A DNA stretch of 64,000 bases from Mesocentrotus franciscanus. Taxonomy: Eukaryota > Echinodermata > Echinoidea > Camarodonta > Strongylocentrotidae. The stretch covers positions 30,473,047-30,537,046 of the forward strand of contig CP137674.1 of NCBI GenBank assembly GCA_037976565.1, given 5' to 3'. Positions within the stretch are counted from its first letter, which is position 1; each line of letters begins with the position of its first letter. Below are positions 32,300 through 44,640 of this stretch, piece after piece. A model generated the notes under the pieces. It worked only from the letters and a program-made list of their open reading frames with translations. It was not told where the DNA came from and ran no database searches. Both the position numbers and the translations under genes were made by a program.

Positions 32300-35200
32300 C
32301 ACTCTGATGAGTGCAAGACGAAAAGCTTTTGTTTTTTTGCTTCTGCTGCTATTCTTACAGTTTCCTCTGAATGATGTTCATGATGTATATCTGAAATGCT
32401 ACTATATTTTGCACAGCGGTATGTATGTAGGTGAGGGATTTTTCTTTGTCATAGGACAGAACAGGTGAGGAATGAGACTTAGGGGAAAGTCCCTTTCTAT
32501 GTGCAATTCTATGATGTCATATATTGACTGGAAATTAGTTTTAGCTAATGGTATACATGGTTGAAACGTGACATCCATTCAGAGACAAAATATTGCCTGT
32601 TTGAAGCCAGAAGGGCGTTAAGTTGTACTTTAACATAGATTTAATACCCTTGTGGTTCCAAATATCATCTAAGGCAAAATAAACACAAGAAGTCCTTAAT
32701 AATAATAATCATTGAACATGAAGTTAGTAGTTATAAGGGTAGTATCTCACATCAATGCTGATACAATCATGGAACTCTCTTCAGATTATTACCTAAATTA
32801 GGCATATAGACTGGTTATTCTCCCCTCATCCTGAATAGAATTAAAAATTCACTTAAACATTTGATCCCACCAAGTTTGTAAAGGGGGTGCTAGCATGGAT
32901 ATGCATGTATGTTTTTAGAGGTTGACCAACAAAATTTCTCTAGAAAACAATATTATAGAAAACATTTTATCTATTACACTTCTCTTACCGTTTGTTTTAT
33001 TAATGTAGGATCTTTTATATCATTCAATTTGTTCCAGAGTTTCATTTGCTATTTTTACCCCCTAAATGTATTTATTGGCAATATCCTCTACAATCATAAT
33101 GTCATTTTGTAAATCTCTTCATGTTTATGATCATGTTTTACATTTCTTTTTGAATAATGAATTTATCTTTTCGATTTTATATGTATGTTTTTAGTAACCT
33201 AAGGAAAATGATGCAGTATTAGATATTGCATATGAATCAAGAGTGTGTTTAGCAATGTAGACAAAATGGCTGTGATATCAATATGTTTCATCAGCATGTT
33301 GAGATCATGACTGTGATTTGATTATGATGTTAATTGGTAATTGAATGGACAGGACTGTGATATGATAGTGAGTTGCAAATGGTTGTTTGTGCTTCAGTGA
33401 CTAAAATTAGATATTTCAACTCAGCTGTCTACTTTAAGTAGGTTCAGTGCTTCCCTCAAGAGTACTTCTTAGGGATTCAACCATAAGAAGGTTTAGAGTA
33501 ATGAGTAGATTGAAAGGCTCTTTACAAAGAGCACTTCCCGCTCGTGACGGCCTTGATTAGGATTAGGGGTCAGTGTAATATTGTTTAGTTGCATCGAACG
33601 TACACGGATCTTTGCTTTTGCTATCATTGAGTCCTATCTGTATGATGTCCTCATGAAATACATTGTCAATAAAACATTGTGCCATTTTGATAGAGATTTA
33701 TGAAAACATAAATTGGAAATCTATCTATCGTCTGTTTATGAGGAAGAGTTTTTTTTTTACCCCAAGGACAAACTCTTCACATTAAGACAAAAAGCCTGAA
33801 ATTCTTGTAACATTCTGAATGGTACTTCTTGATCACCAACTGGTACATCTACATGCATACAATAAACTATGCAACTTGGATTACATTTAGCCAAGAGTAA
33901 TGCTTTACTTCAAGTTGCAATGGCATGTGTGGCATTCAACGTGGTTGTTATTTTAAACGAAATGAATTGAATCAATTGATAAAGAATTAATTGTAAGTTT
34001 GTGGTAAAGGGTTGTGGTCCTATTTTTGGTATCTGAACAATTTTAACCAATTTATATGCAAAAATATATGATATGATGATCATAGAATCTCACTGGAGTA
34101 GATTGAGTTTTATGATTTGAAGTAAAATGATCTAAGATATGAAAGTTTGTAATAAAATTACCGGTAAATATTTACCGTGATTTATTTGTCATAGCCTTGT
34201 GATTTTTTGTATGTGTAAACTTAAGTTTAAATGACCAGAACATAATGATTTTTAGTTTGATGCAATGCCACACTTAGACCATTTGAGGCTTCACAATTTG
34301 CCTGTTTTTGAAGCATTAATGAATGAAGCAAGATCTCTTTTGAAAATTCAACCAATACAGTCCAAAAGACTCCTAATAATATCGAACACATCACATTTGC
34401 TAGCGAAAAATCAACCTTAGCAATTTTAATGGCTTTATACATGTCCGTATGTTTGTTTAAACGTCACCTATTGAAATGCGCTTACATTACAAATATGTAT
34501 TACGTAATCACCAATATCACCAATATATTTTTCTGATCTTTCAGCTATCACCTTAAACGGATTGTTGTAAAGATTGTGTTGCTCTTATCATGCAGGTAAT
34601 CCCCTTTTAGTCAAATGAGTACATGTATACCTTATCTGAACTTTTGCAGACATCCTACATTTTGGTATAGACAGTATTCCTCGACCAATAACGTGCATGC
34701 AATCATAGTCCTAATTACCATTTTCTATATCATGAAAAAAGGAAGAAAAAAAAAGAAAGAACAAATTAAAAAAGGAAAAAAAAAAAACGAAAGAAAGAAA
34801 GAACAACAAAAGTTTTTTTTTTCCAAGGATACTATTAATAGAATATTGTAAAACCTGCCAAAATGATTTCTTCGAAATCTAATAAGTGGTCGATGAATAT
34901 CCACAATATGTCGGGTTTCAGCTCATGAAGGTAATTCAGAAATGATTGTATTTATTGTGCTATTTCAGATATGTAAACGGGAAAAGGGATACACCTCATT
35001 TGAATTATTTTTCTCTGTAATGATATATATGTGTTTAGAATTTAAAATTGCCCTAGGGTCTATTTCCTTACACTTGCCGAATTCTTAACTTTAACAATAG
35101 ACCTAAACATTATACCTAACCCTATGTTTTTGACGAAATAAAATCCGGATCAATTGTCAACAAAGTTAACGTTCTTGTTGGTACCGTAGAAATCTATATG

Positions 35201-36705
35201 TATATGTCATTGTAGCATTTTTATTTGTCTTGTCATGTCGGAATCGTTGCTATCATGTTTCATATAACCACTTGGCTAATACCCAATAAACGTGTACTGA
35301 GATAATCATGCAGTAAAGAAGTCAATGATAATATGCTGCCTCGCATGCATTGTTTTATTGACACTTCAGAATATAAACAAATCAAATATTTACATAATTT
35401 ATCTAGACAACCATTGTAAAACGGTTCATGAATACAGTACTTCCAGATATGCATTATCGAGCATATCTAATTTCCTCCAGAAATACTCGTTGCAGTTGCA
35501 AATACTTCCAGAATATGGCACATCGCGCAGTTGTGATTGACAATAAACGGTTTTATGTTTGATAAAATAGAGCGATCATATATAAATACGTGATGTACAT
35601 GATTAATATTGACCTGTAAAATTATTATTTTTTTGAAAATATTTCCGTTGGGTTATGACCACTTAGTAAATGTAACTATACACATCTTGTGATTGCAATT
35701 GCTGCCAAAAATGTTATTGGTTCTTAAAAATCTTATGGAACGGGTAACCATTTAATGTAATACCTATTTATGTAACTGTACATTGATTGGGAAACGCGTG
35801 ACTGTCAAAATTACACTTTATCTTATTATATAAGAAAGAAACTTATATTTACAATGATATAGAAGGGAAATAGTTGTGACCTTTAAAATAAAATGTAACC
35901 CAAATGCGATGTCAATTTTGTGTAATTCAGCGAAACACATGGTATCGAGGGAGAGAGAGAGAGAGAGAGTGGGGAGGGATATATATATAGAAAGAGATTG
36001 GACGACAGATGAATGGGTGGATAGATAGATAAGTAGATAGAAAGATAGATGAAGAGAGAGAGAGAGAGAGAGAGAAATGGAGATGGAAGTTTTTGAAATG
36101 GGGAGAGACAAAAGAACCATGAAAAGAGATGCGGGTATGTAGGGATGCAAGTGCAAGTATTAAAATGAAAACTATAGCAATACTTGTTGAACAGTCATGT
36201 AACCGCTTCAAGGCGTCTTAAAAATTGAAGAAATCATCATGGCATAAAACTCATCTAGATGATGAAAAACTTCTCGATTCTCTCTTTTCGACTACCTATC
36301 CCCCAATATCATCAATCGGATATTTTCCATTGTTTTCAAAATAGTCTTATATCATCATTTTTACAATGTATATGGCATTATAAAACCTTGGTAAAGGATT
36401 TTAGATGTTCCAAAATAAAAACAAAATGAGAACAATTGTCTAACTTTCTAATTTTACAAAATGCGTGCTTTTCAAGCACAAGAATAATTCAATCTTTATA
36501 ATCATGTACAACAACTGGAAGGACATCCTCGTAATAAAAGGCATGTTCATATTATTTGGTTCTTTTGAGATTAAAGCTCGACTTCACACCGCACAAACAA
36601 GAAGAATCAAATAAATTAAAGTAAAGCTACATCACTCAATGTACGAATATTATAATAAACCATTAAATTACAATAACATGGATGTTGGCAGGTAATATAT
36701 TTTTG
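32300..36705. other. Intergenic, no gene seen
   Basis: AT-rich sequence with no supported exon. A worn copy of the 'aaaaatcaacc...attacgtaat' repeat lies at about 34405-34515, an A-rich tract at 34730-34825, and GA/GATA repeats at 35949-36078. Confidence 0.5.
34405..34515. mobile_element. Worn copy of the 53248-type MITE
   Basis: Shares 'cgaaaaatcaacc', 'ggctttatac', 'cacctattgaaatgcgct' and 'attacaaatatgtattacg' in order with the complete element at 53248-53392. Confidence 0.5.
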
Positions 36706-36785
36706 GTCTGATTTCGGCTTTCCGTTCATTCTTGGAATTTACTCCGATGAGGGCAAGACGAAAAGTATGTCTGTCTTCGTTGCTA
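36706..36785 (+). repeat. Unexpanded relative of the 27-bp array region
   Basis: 'gtctgatttcggctttccgt' parallels one 27-bp unit, and 'ctccgatgagggcaagacga' with 'aaag' parallels the sequence just after the array ('ctctgatgagtgcaagacga' at 32303). So the array grew inside a dispersed repeat of which this is another copy. Confidence 0.6.
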
Positions 36786-37092
36786 TTTTTCAATTTGTAA
36801 TCATTATGTAACATGCACCAGAAAAGAATTTCTTCAAGTCGGAGGACAGATATCTCAGTCTTGTTACAAGTAATGTCTTAGAAATGTGATTCACTGTAGT
36901 AGGCCTATTTCCCAGGACTTTTTCTAGAAGATCAAAACAAATCGGGCCGGTTGTTTTCTTGTAAAATTAATCTCGTTGGCGTGCTATCAGTATACCCTTA
37001 GAATATTTCCTAAGTTGAGTCTAAGGCATGGAAAATTTCAAGAGGTGTCTGAGAGCGTGAGAGTCTCTGAAAGAATGAATGTCAACAGTCAT

Positions 37093-37633
37093 TCATATAG
37101 ATGATTCCTTGCGTCCAGCCTTTGCGAAAGTGCTTCTTCTGGACACGACGTTCGCTGGTGGCCGACTTTCAGTCGGTTCGGTCGGTACACGACTGTACTC
37201 CCCTTTCTTGTTCCTTCTACTGCCACCAGTTGTACTGGCAGCGCTGCTTTTGCTTCGGGTGGCATTGACATGGTTCTGTATCATTGGCCCATTTGCGACC
37301 GGGAAACTGTTCGTCACTACGAGTTTTGTCTTCGGTGTACTCGATATAAGGGGGTCCGTGACGGATGATGGCGGGGATGACACCGCGGTTGGTGATCGTG
37401 GCGTGTCGGTCGTGGGCGATTTGGGAAGCGAAGGTACGGATGATGCCGATGGTGACCGGTGCGTATTTGGTATTGAAGCTGTGGACGACGATGATGGCGA
37501 TCGTGGAGCATCTTTTGTAGGTGATCTCGATGATGAAACTGTCGATGATGACGATAAAGATCTAACTTTACCTGGTGGGGATGTTTTTGTCGGTATTGTT
37601 GGTAGGCTTACAGGAGAATTCGCCGCCGATGGA
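37093..37633 (-). CDS. GPCR exon 3 (Ser/Pro/Thr-rich tail)
   Basis: Acceptor 'cttaaactgcag' is followed in phase by 180 codons to TGA, about half Ser/Pro/Thr ('SPPSSVTDPLISSTPK'). Low complexity, so homology is weak; assignment rests on splice signals, phase and the open frame. The strand choice is supported because the plus-strand frame here has no homology or splice context. Confidence 0.7.
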
Positions 37634-39893
37634 CTGCAGTTTAAGATAAAAGGAACATAAAATTATGAACATGATTTATTAGACGTGGTAAATATACATA
37701 CTTTACATACAGTTATGTTCATGCGAAACACAATGGGACAATGAGATGGGCCTATTGCGTTGTAAGAATATGGCATAAGGATATACCGGTAGGAAGATTT
37801 ACATTGCTTTTGGCGGATACGGTTAAAATAGTCTTCTCAGTAATCAAATTTGTAACATTGAAGCTATGACGGGTAATAGATTGTTCAAATAAATGAATGA
37901 ACATTAGCATGATCACTGCAGATTTTTTTCTCCTTTCCTTATGCTTATAAGCATTAATCAGTACCAAAATAACCACCAATTCTATCCTCGGGCAACTATG
38001 AACAGGAAATATTCACGGATAACTAGCCCATAAGAAGAACAACCTCTCGAGACATATCCATGATTGAAATTGTGGGGGATCCATCGGGGAAGTAGTTTGG
38101 TCCTATGAACATCGTCACAGTGGTCATATAAAGATGAACATGACTACCCTGTACTAACCTCTGTGGGGAGCGGCCGTTGGAGGCATCATCCTCTTTGATG
38201 AAATCCAGTTTTTTCCTGGCCGATCGTCCTCTAACTGGTTCCTCTTCTCTACTCGAGCCTTCATGTCTACTGACCACCGCGTAACCATCCACGTGGTCGT
38301 GCATGACCACATTGACGTGGTTGCTGGCCCCCATCGATAACGATTCCCGGGGGCTGCGGACGTTGGCTTCCCGAATGCAGTCATGACCGCGGCTAGACGA
38401 CCGCCTACTGCGGGTGCTGCGACGGCGTAAGCTTTGTCTGGAGTAGGGGACATCCCGGTAGGCAGGTTGTCTGCAGGTCAGGCGCATCCAGATTTGCTCG
38501 TGACACAGGATGTAGAGCCAGGGACAGAAGGCGGGGTAGAACTCAGCCCAGTGCATTGCAGCCATGTTCTTAAAGTTGTTTAGTGGCTGCCCTGAGACAT
38601 TGGAGATTATTCTCATCTAGATGATTGAAAAACATAGCAAATAGAAATTGTACGATCAAACAGAAATTATGAAAACCAGTAACCAATCATTATACTTACA
38701 TTTCTCTCTGTTATAATAGACTCGCAAAGATTATTTCAGTGTAAACTATCCTCTTTATTCCATCATCAAATGCTGCTTCCAAACATTGTTATCGTTTCTT
38801 GATGTTGAATAGAACAGAACAAGGTAGCTGGAGTTTTACATTTTATCACAGGATAATTTGTGTAAAGATCTAAATTTTTTCTGCCCGATCTTTATCTTTA
38901 ATTGCTTCCATAAGAGTAAGCCAGATCAAATGAGGCAATAAAAGTACTTACCACTATTGGAATGTAACAAACTAAAAATCCACATGCTTGAAGGGTATAT
39001 TGGATCGAGGCCCACAATAGAGCCCTATCAGCTGCAAAAAATCGCCTTGGTATCCTATGTGAATTATCATCAATCGTCAAAGTCAAACTATAGCGCCCTC
39101 CCTCATTGTCTTTGTCTGCCGTAGTGTCTTTGCACTTCTTGGCAGTCCTGTATGCCGCCCCAATGGTCGCGGCCAAGATGGACACAATTACGAGCAGGAT
39201 GACCGCGACGATTATGGTCGCTAGCACGCTACTGAATAGACGACCCACTGTCTCTTTGTCCCTCCAATCAATAAAACACCACGTGGATGGGTATTGCAAA
39301 GTGATCCGTCCAAACCCTACAAGAGGTAAGATACCTGTGAAGATGGAGACGAGCCATAGCAGTACAAGCACAAAAGGTATCTTTCGAGGTTCTACTTTAC
39401 GATTGTACGTTACCGGGCGACAGGCGGCGAGGAAGCGCTCAAAACCAAGAATCCCTGTCATATAGGCTAGGGACATTCCGAACGACAGGACACAAAATCC
39501 ATGAAAATCACATAGCCTTGACCCCCCGATCCAGTGTAAGCCGTTTATATGGACAGCTATCATAATGGGGTAGACAGTCAGGTATCCGATAATACTGGTG
39601 ATGAAGAACCCACGGAGTATTCCATAGAAGGCCGTGGCCCGATGCCATGATGATGAGCAATAATATACTCCTAAGGCTATTATATTTCCTATCAATCCTA
39701 CACTAAACATAATAATTGGTATTAAGATAGTGGTGCTTGGTTGCAGGGCTATTATTGCCGTGAAGTTTAACCCTGGTTGCTCCGGAGCCGCTCGACGGCT
39801 CAATTGCAAAATATTGAACTCTTGATGTGGATCAGGTAGTAGCCCGCCCTCTCCTGCCTGCAGGAGTGACGAATTCGAATTCGTAAACGACAT
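37093..39893 (-). CDS. Prostanoid-receptor-like class A GPCR (3 exons)
   Basis: Seven-helix plasma-membrane receptor. Exons on the minus strand: 39893-38952, 38616-38159, 37633-37093, all GT-AG; 942+458+541 nt give 646 aa. The N-terminus carries glycosylation sites (NSS, NFT). TM1 'IIMFSVGLIGNIIALGVYY'; TM3 ends in 'GFERFLAACRPVTY' (ERF for E/DRY). The second loop 'LQYPSTWCFIDW' is the prostanoid-family hallmark ('QYPGTWCF'), and the intron at the end of TM6 (after 'CYIPIV') matches the known prostanoid receptor gene structure. TM7 reads 'AAMHWAEFYPAFCPWLYILC': the usual pocket Arg (7.40) is His and the DPxxY Asp is Cys. TM2 'GFFITSIIGYL' has Ser where prostanoid receptors have Asp. The tail is long (~300 aa), Arg/Ser- then Ser/Pro/Thr-rich. 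It is closest in style to EP2/EP4, but ligand and coupling cannot be assigned. Confidence 0.85.
38159..38616 (-). CDS. GPCR exon 2 (TM7 and proximal tail)
   Basis: Acceptor atcatctag, then 'MRIISNVSGQPLNNF', TM7, and a basic tail ('SLRRRSTRSRRSSSRG'). Donor AGAG|gttagt, leaving two bases of a split Ser codon. If this intron is retained the tail ends about 45 residues later. Confidence 0.82.
38952..39893 (-). CDS. GPCR exon 1 (N-terminus to TM6)
   Basis: 314 codons from ATG (minus strand, 39893) to GTG|gtaagt. It contains TM1-TM6. Without splicing the frame would run 17 codons into the intron and stop, losing TM7. Confidence 0.88.
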
Positions 39894-42800
39894 AATGGAA
39901 TCAATGGTCCGGACTCCTTCAACTATTGAACTGAACTAAAATGATATCGACCAAGGGGTCATGATCTCTTCTATATAGATCAGCTCTATATCTATTTCCA
40001 AGACATGCTTGACTTTGTCCCTTCAGGAGGCAAGAAGATGTAAACTTAGCTCTCCTGTCGTCTCTTTTATCGCGAGGTCAATATCATTGACCCAGAAATA
40101 CAGCAGATGTCACTCTCAAACGTATGCTAATCAACGCGAAGCGATGATCACTCTTTATATCAGTTTCCTTTGATTAAAGCCCTCTAGTATGGATATGCTC
40201 GCTTTAGAAAATCTTGTCGCTCCATTCCTTTACCTCCTGTCTAAACTCCGAACCGCCACGTGACGGAGAGAAAGAGAGAGAGAGAGAGAGTATGCAGAAG
40301 AGAAGGTGAAAGCATCACTTGCGAAATCACGGCAGCCTGAACGTCTGGTGTACCGCCATGCATAGTAATTTCCCGAAAGCCGCCACCAGGCTTTACTGAC
40401 AACTCCCTCGTGGCTCTGCCGCGATATATACCGGGTCGATCGGCGCGTTGGTAAACGTAGCTCCGCTCAAGACAAATCGCCTTTTCTCGTCAAAGTATGG
40501 CTTAAGGGTACTAACCTTAATGAATATCCTAAAAATTCCTCGGTACAAGTGACCAGAGAAAAAATATTGCTCATACGCGAAATGGGTAGCGTGTTTCGTA
40601 TCCTCGCGTGGAATCAAAATGTAAAGCAGCTTAGCAAACGCTAATCCAAATTCATAATAACGGAGCCTGGTATCTCATGACTTCATCTCCTCACCAAATT
40701 CTGATTTCACATTTTGCAATGAAAGTGCAAAGCTCATGCATGGATATGCAACTGGGAATAGACGATGAGTTCGTGTTCCCCGTCTGGGATGATAATGATA
40801 TATGCTGCAGAATTCGTTGCAATGTTCCTTTACATCTTTAGCAGCTAGGCCGCATTTCACACAACTGCCTGAAATCCACTGTTGTTTTGAGAAGATTATT
40901 CCAATTGGTTTTAAACGAAGATCCTTTCGTTTCTTTTATATCAAGATCCTTCCGTATACAAGTATTCAGTCACATAATAATTATGAAGATAAACACGACT
41001 CTTTCACAACTAAGGCACGATCAGTCTATTCAGATAATCCCTTTAAATCCAAGGTAATGCGTCGTCGTGCCGGAAGTCATGTATCTGCGAAAGGAAAAGG
41101 AAGAAAAAAGAGGAAAATATAAGCATTTATATTAAAAACAAATTAAAATCATGTTTTACCTAGAATTATTATTGCACACACGAGTATGCATTTATTACAT
41201 TGCGCACTAAGTGAACCACGCCATTGGAGGGAGCATACTGATCGTTGACTAAATTGCACTCGCACAAGAGCGATAGAAGGTCTTATTACAATTCCGCCAA
41301 GGATAAATGAAACCTGTGGCACTAATACAAAATATAAAGTACTTAGGGGTTTAAAGATAACATTTCAATTCAATATACATTGTTGCCCTTTGAATTTTAA
41401 GTGAATTCAACATGATTTCAGGAGGTAGTGACTTTTAATAGTAAAAGTGGCAAAAGTTATCATTTCCTTTCGGTATTCACGATATACCAATAATGATGGG
41501 CTCTAGTAATCAGTTTTAATGATGTGTTAATGTTAATAACCATCAAAGCTAATGCACGAGTTAAGTTTATCGAATAAATGAAATAGAAAGGATAAACATA
41601 GGAAACATACACATAAATCTATAAAAAATGATTGAGAACGTTTTTTTGTTGGTACCATTAATTTGGACTAGCATTATTACTCATATCAGATAATCAGACC
41701 ATACGCGTGTTAATGACAAAGTTTATACTTTTGAGTCAAAATGGTAAGTGCAACCAACCAAAGTGAGCAATTGGGAAATTCAGCATCAAATATTCCATTG
41801 CAGGAGATAACAAGTAATATACAGTTTATTTAAAAAAAAATGTGTTTCCTTCGGTATTTTTCTTCTTTAAATTATATTCTACTTTGGCATCACATCAATA
41901 CCACTCCTTTCCGCGTATTTTCAGATTGAGATACCCCAGTACAATGCCAGTTCATGTATATTATATTCTGCTGAATATAGCCTTCATTAACAAGGCGCAT
42001 CGAAAGTCAGACAGACCCCTTCACTCAATTATTTCCAACCGACATTCTAGATAACAGAAAAGCTTTACCCTTTCGATTTTTCAGACAACGTCTTTGAAAA
42101 ATCTGTTAAGGGTAGGCCTGTTCACGACACGTATATCTCCAAACTTCCATGCTGAATATAAAGATAGATAATTAGACCAAACAGGTGCAATTTATTTCCA
42201 ACATTTTCCTTTTTTATATTTATTGATTTGGGTTAAGCGTGTCTCGAGGCTGCGCTTGGCTGACTCCCTGTCATACACGTCTACCCATGATGGAATGGGT
42301 TTAGCAAAACACGGTTGCACTATCCATTCCACAAGTTAAATTGGGAAGAATGTGCTTGTTAGAGAGGTAGGTTGGACTTTAGTGCATGTCATGCTTTATA
42401 CCGAAACGTTTTAGTCCCACACACAGCGATAAGTGCTGTTTTCACCTTTTCATGCTGCCTGCTATACCAGTTGCTCGGCTAATTAGAAGCCGTTGAAATC
42501 TTTGCTTGAAAATGCATTCCTCGGTGGGGTCGGAAAAACGGTGTATTCAGAACTGCGACCACATGACATGCGTGTGTGCGCGAGGGTGGGTTACATTGAG
42601 TGCGTGTGTTTGCCTTCACCCTGCCATTTGTTGTAAACGTTGTATTTGTATATCTAGAGCAGGCTTGTCTTACGCGTCCTCTTTTCTTTTCTTTTCAGGT
42701 TCATGAAAGTTTGAAGTCTGTTATTTCATTGCACTGATGAGCTTTTAAAGATACACACTAACTAAATGAGAATGTCTTAGTGGAAGACGCTGTAATGTTA

Positions 42801-44224
42801 TTTAAAAAGAAATGTCTTGAATAACAATATTTTATTAGATCCAAGTGAATAACGCAAAATCTTGGATATTGTTTTAAAAAAAAGATTTACTGAACGCAAC
42901 GGCAGTATGAAGGCATACAGTCATATAATCCTTTAATCGGAACTATAGGATGACGTGTTGCAAGTGATATGTGGATTGCGTTGGCGATAATAATTACATA
43001 CTCTGGGGGCTGCGAATGGATAACCCAGAACTACAATTCAGCAGTGACCTATTCATTGAAATATCCATCCCATCTAAGAAAAAGTGTTTGGAAATTGCTT
43101 AGGTAATTCCTTAAATCCTAGGTTTATGGGGATCAGTAGGTGTTGATGAAAGGATTGCCGAAAGAGTTTACATAACCCACCCCTTCGCTCATCTTCTATA
43201 CACTTTCTTTGTCGTCACCGCCCGGTCCTTTAGCTTGAAATATCGACACGCAAATGTAGAGGAAGCCCTGTCTCATCCCCGCCTCTCCATTTCTGTCAAT
43301 TCAAAATGGCTACTTTGACGTGATCGCGTCACATTTTGAAAGCTATTCTCCAAATGCGTTGATACATCTCAATCGCATCAGACATACGGAATAGTAATCG
43401 ACTCGCTGATTGATGCGCTTCCGTAGTCACAGCCCACCAGTGGTCACAGAAAACATCGACATCATTTTCACTTTAAAGAGAAGTCGGAGTTTGCTTGTTA
43501 CTATAGATACACATACCTCATTTCCCCTAGCACAAGTCATGTTACAATATACAGTATGGGGAAAAGAGTGTTTAAAAAATACTTGTCCGCCCTGAATGCA
43601 TTCCTTGGTATACTAGTAATTTAAATAGTTAACTTGGAGGTCACACAATGCACGCACACAATATCGATATTACATCAGCACAGAAAGTAGATTTGAACAA
43701 ACAGTGCAAGGTATAGATAATAATTTTGGATGTTAAATCTTGCTCTTTTATGCTTTCGGAAAATGGATTGAAGCCATTTTAATTGATGATAAACATTAAT
43801 CATTATGGAATCTATACTGTTCGTTAAGTTAGGTCTTGTCTAGCTCCTGACAAGCCTTGACCCTTACCATTTTGCTATTATAACAGGTATGATACCAGTG
43901 GCACTGGAAATATTGTCCTACGGGAGATATGGATATTTCAAATATTACAATTTATCTTTCCTGTATTTCATGCACAGTCCGTGCATCAAGAACCTAAAGA
44001 AGATGATTTTTGTTCTTTCTCCAAAGCTTGTATTTCAAAAGAAATCATAAAGACATGTTCCACATGTCATGCCTTGGGATCTGTAGTGCATAAGGCAATT
44101 TTTTTCAATTGTTTGACAACACGATGCCTACTTGTAAACACAATTTTCTGTAAGTAACCTTTACGACCCAATGTGAGACGATTATATGAATAAATTATAG
44201 CGTTTACGGGCCGGAAGTATTATT
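39894..44224. other. GPCR upstream region; no further gene seen
   Basis: Probable promoter and 5'UTR of the minus-strand GPCR lie near 39.9-40.4 kb, with a GA run at 40267-40291. The remainder has only short chance frames. Confidence 0.4.
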
Positions 44225-44640
44225 TGATCACGAACTCACCGTCGTAAAAAAATTCAGTAAAACCCTACTTGCTCTATCTTTCAGTCTATGTTTTGTTCTA
44301 TTCACTATTTAATCATGAATTTTAAACATTTTAGACAGCTAGGCTGCTAGTGATGTACCCTCCCATTAACGTCTTTTTTCTTTAATTTTCTATTTTCAGT
44401 CAAGAACTTTCCAAACAGTTTTAGCTGCCTGCGATGTAATCATGTACCTTCCCTTTAACATCCCAACACGGCGAGAAAAATAGTCTCCTTACTCTATATG
44501 TCAGTGTAATTTTAATTTTCTATGTTCAGTCATAAATATATTATACTTTCGAATTCTTGGTTGGCCGTTATGTACCCTCCCTTTAACGTCGCAAGACGGT
44601 GAGAAAAATAGTTTGGTCACATTAGCACGTCAGCCAAACG
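44225..44640 (+). repeat. Diverged tandem repeat, ~3 copies of ~120-140 bp
   Basis: 'gatgtaccctccctttaacg' occurs at about 44351, 44445 and 44570; 'ggcgagaaaaatagt' and 'ttaattttctattttcagtc' recur in the same order. Confidence 0.7.

Noticed and set aside
31665..32468. 267-residue repeat-protein frame and overlapping frames
   Set aside because: Created by 20 copies of a stop-free 27-bp unit; open in three frames, no start context, no homology, and related to a non-coding dispersed repeat at 36706.
37079..37660. 193-residue plus-strand frame
   Set aside because: Antisense to GPCR exon 3, whose minus-strand frame is in phase with two upstream exons and has proper splice sites.
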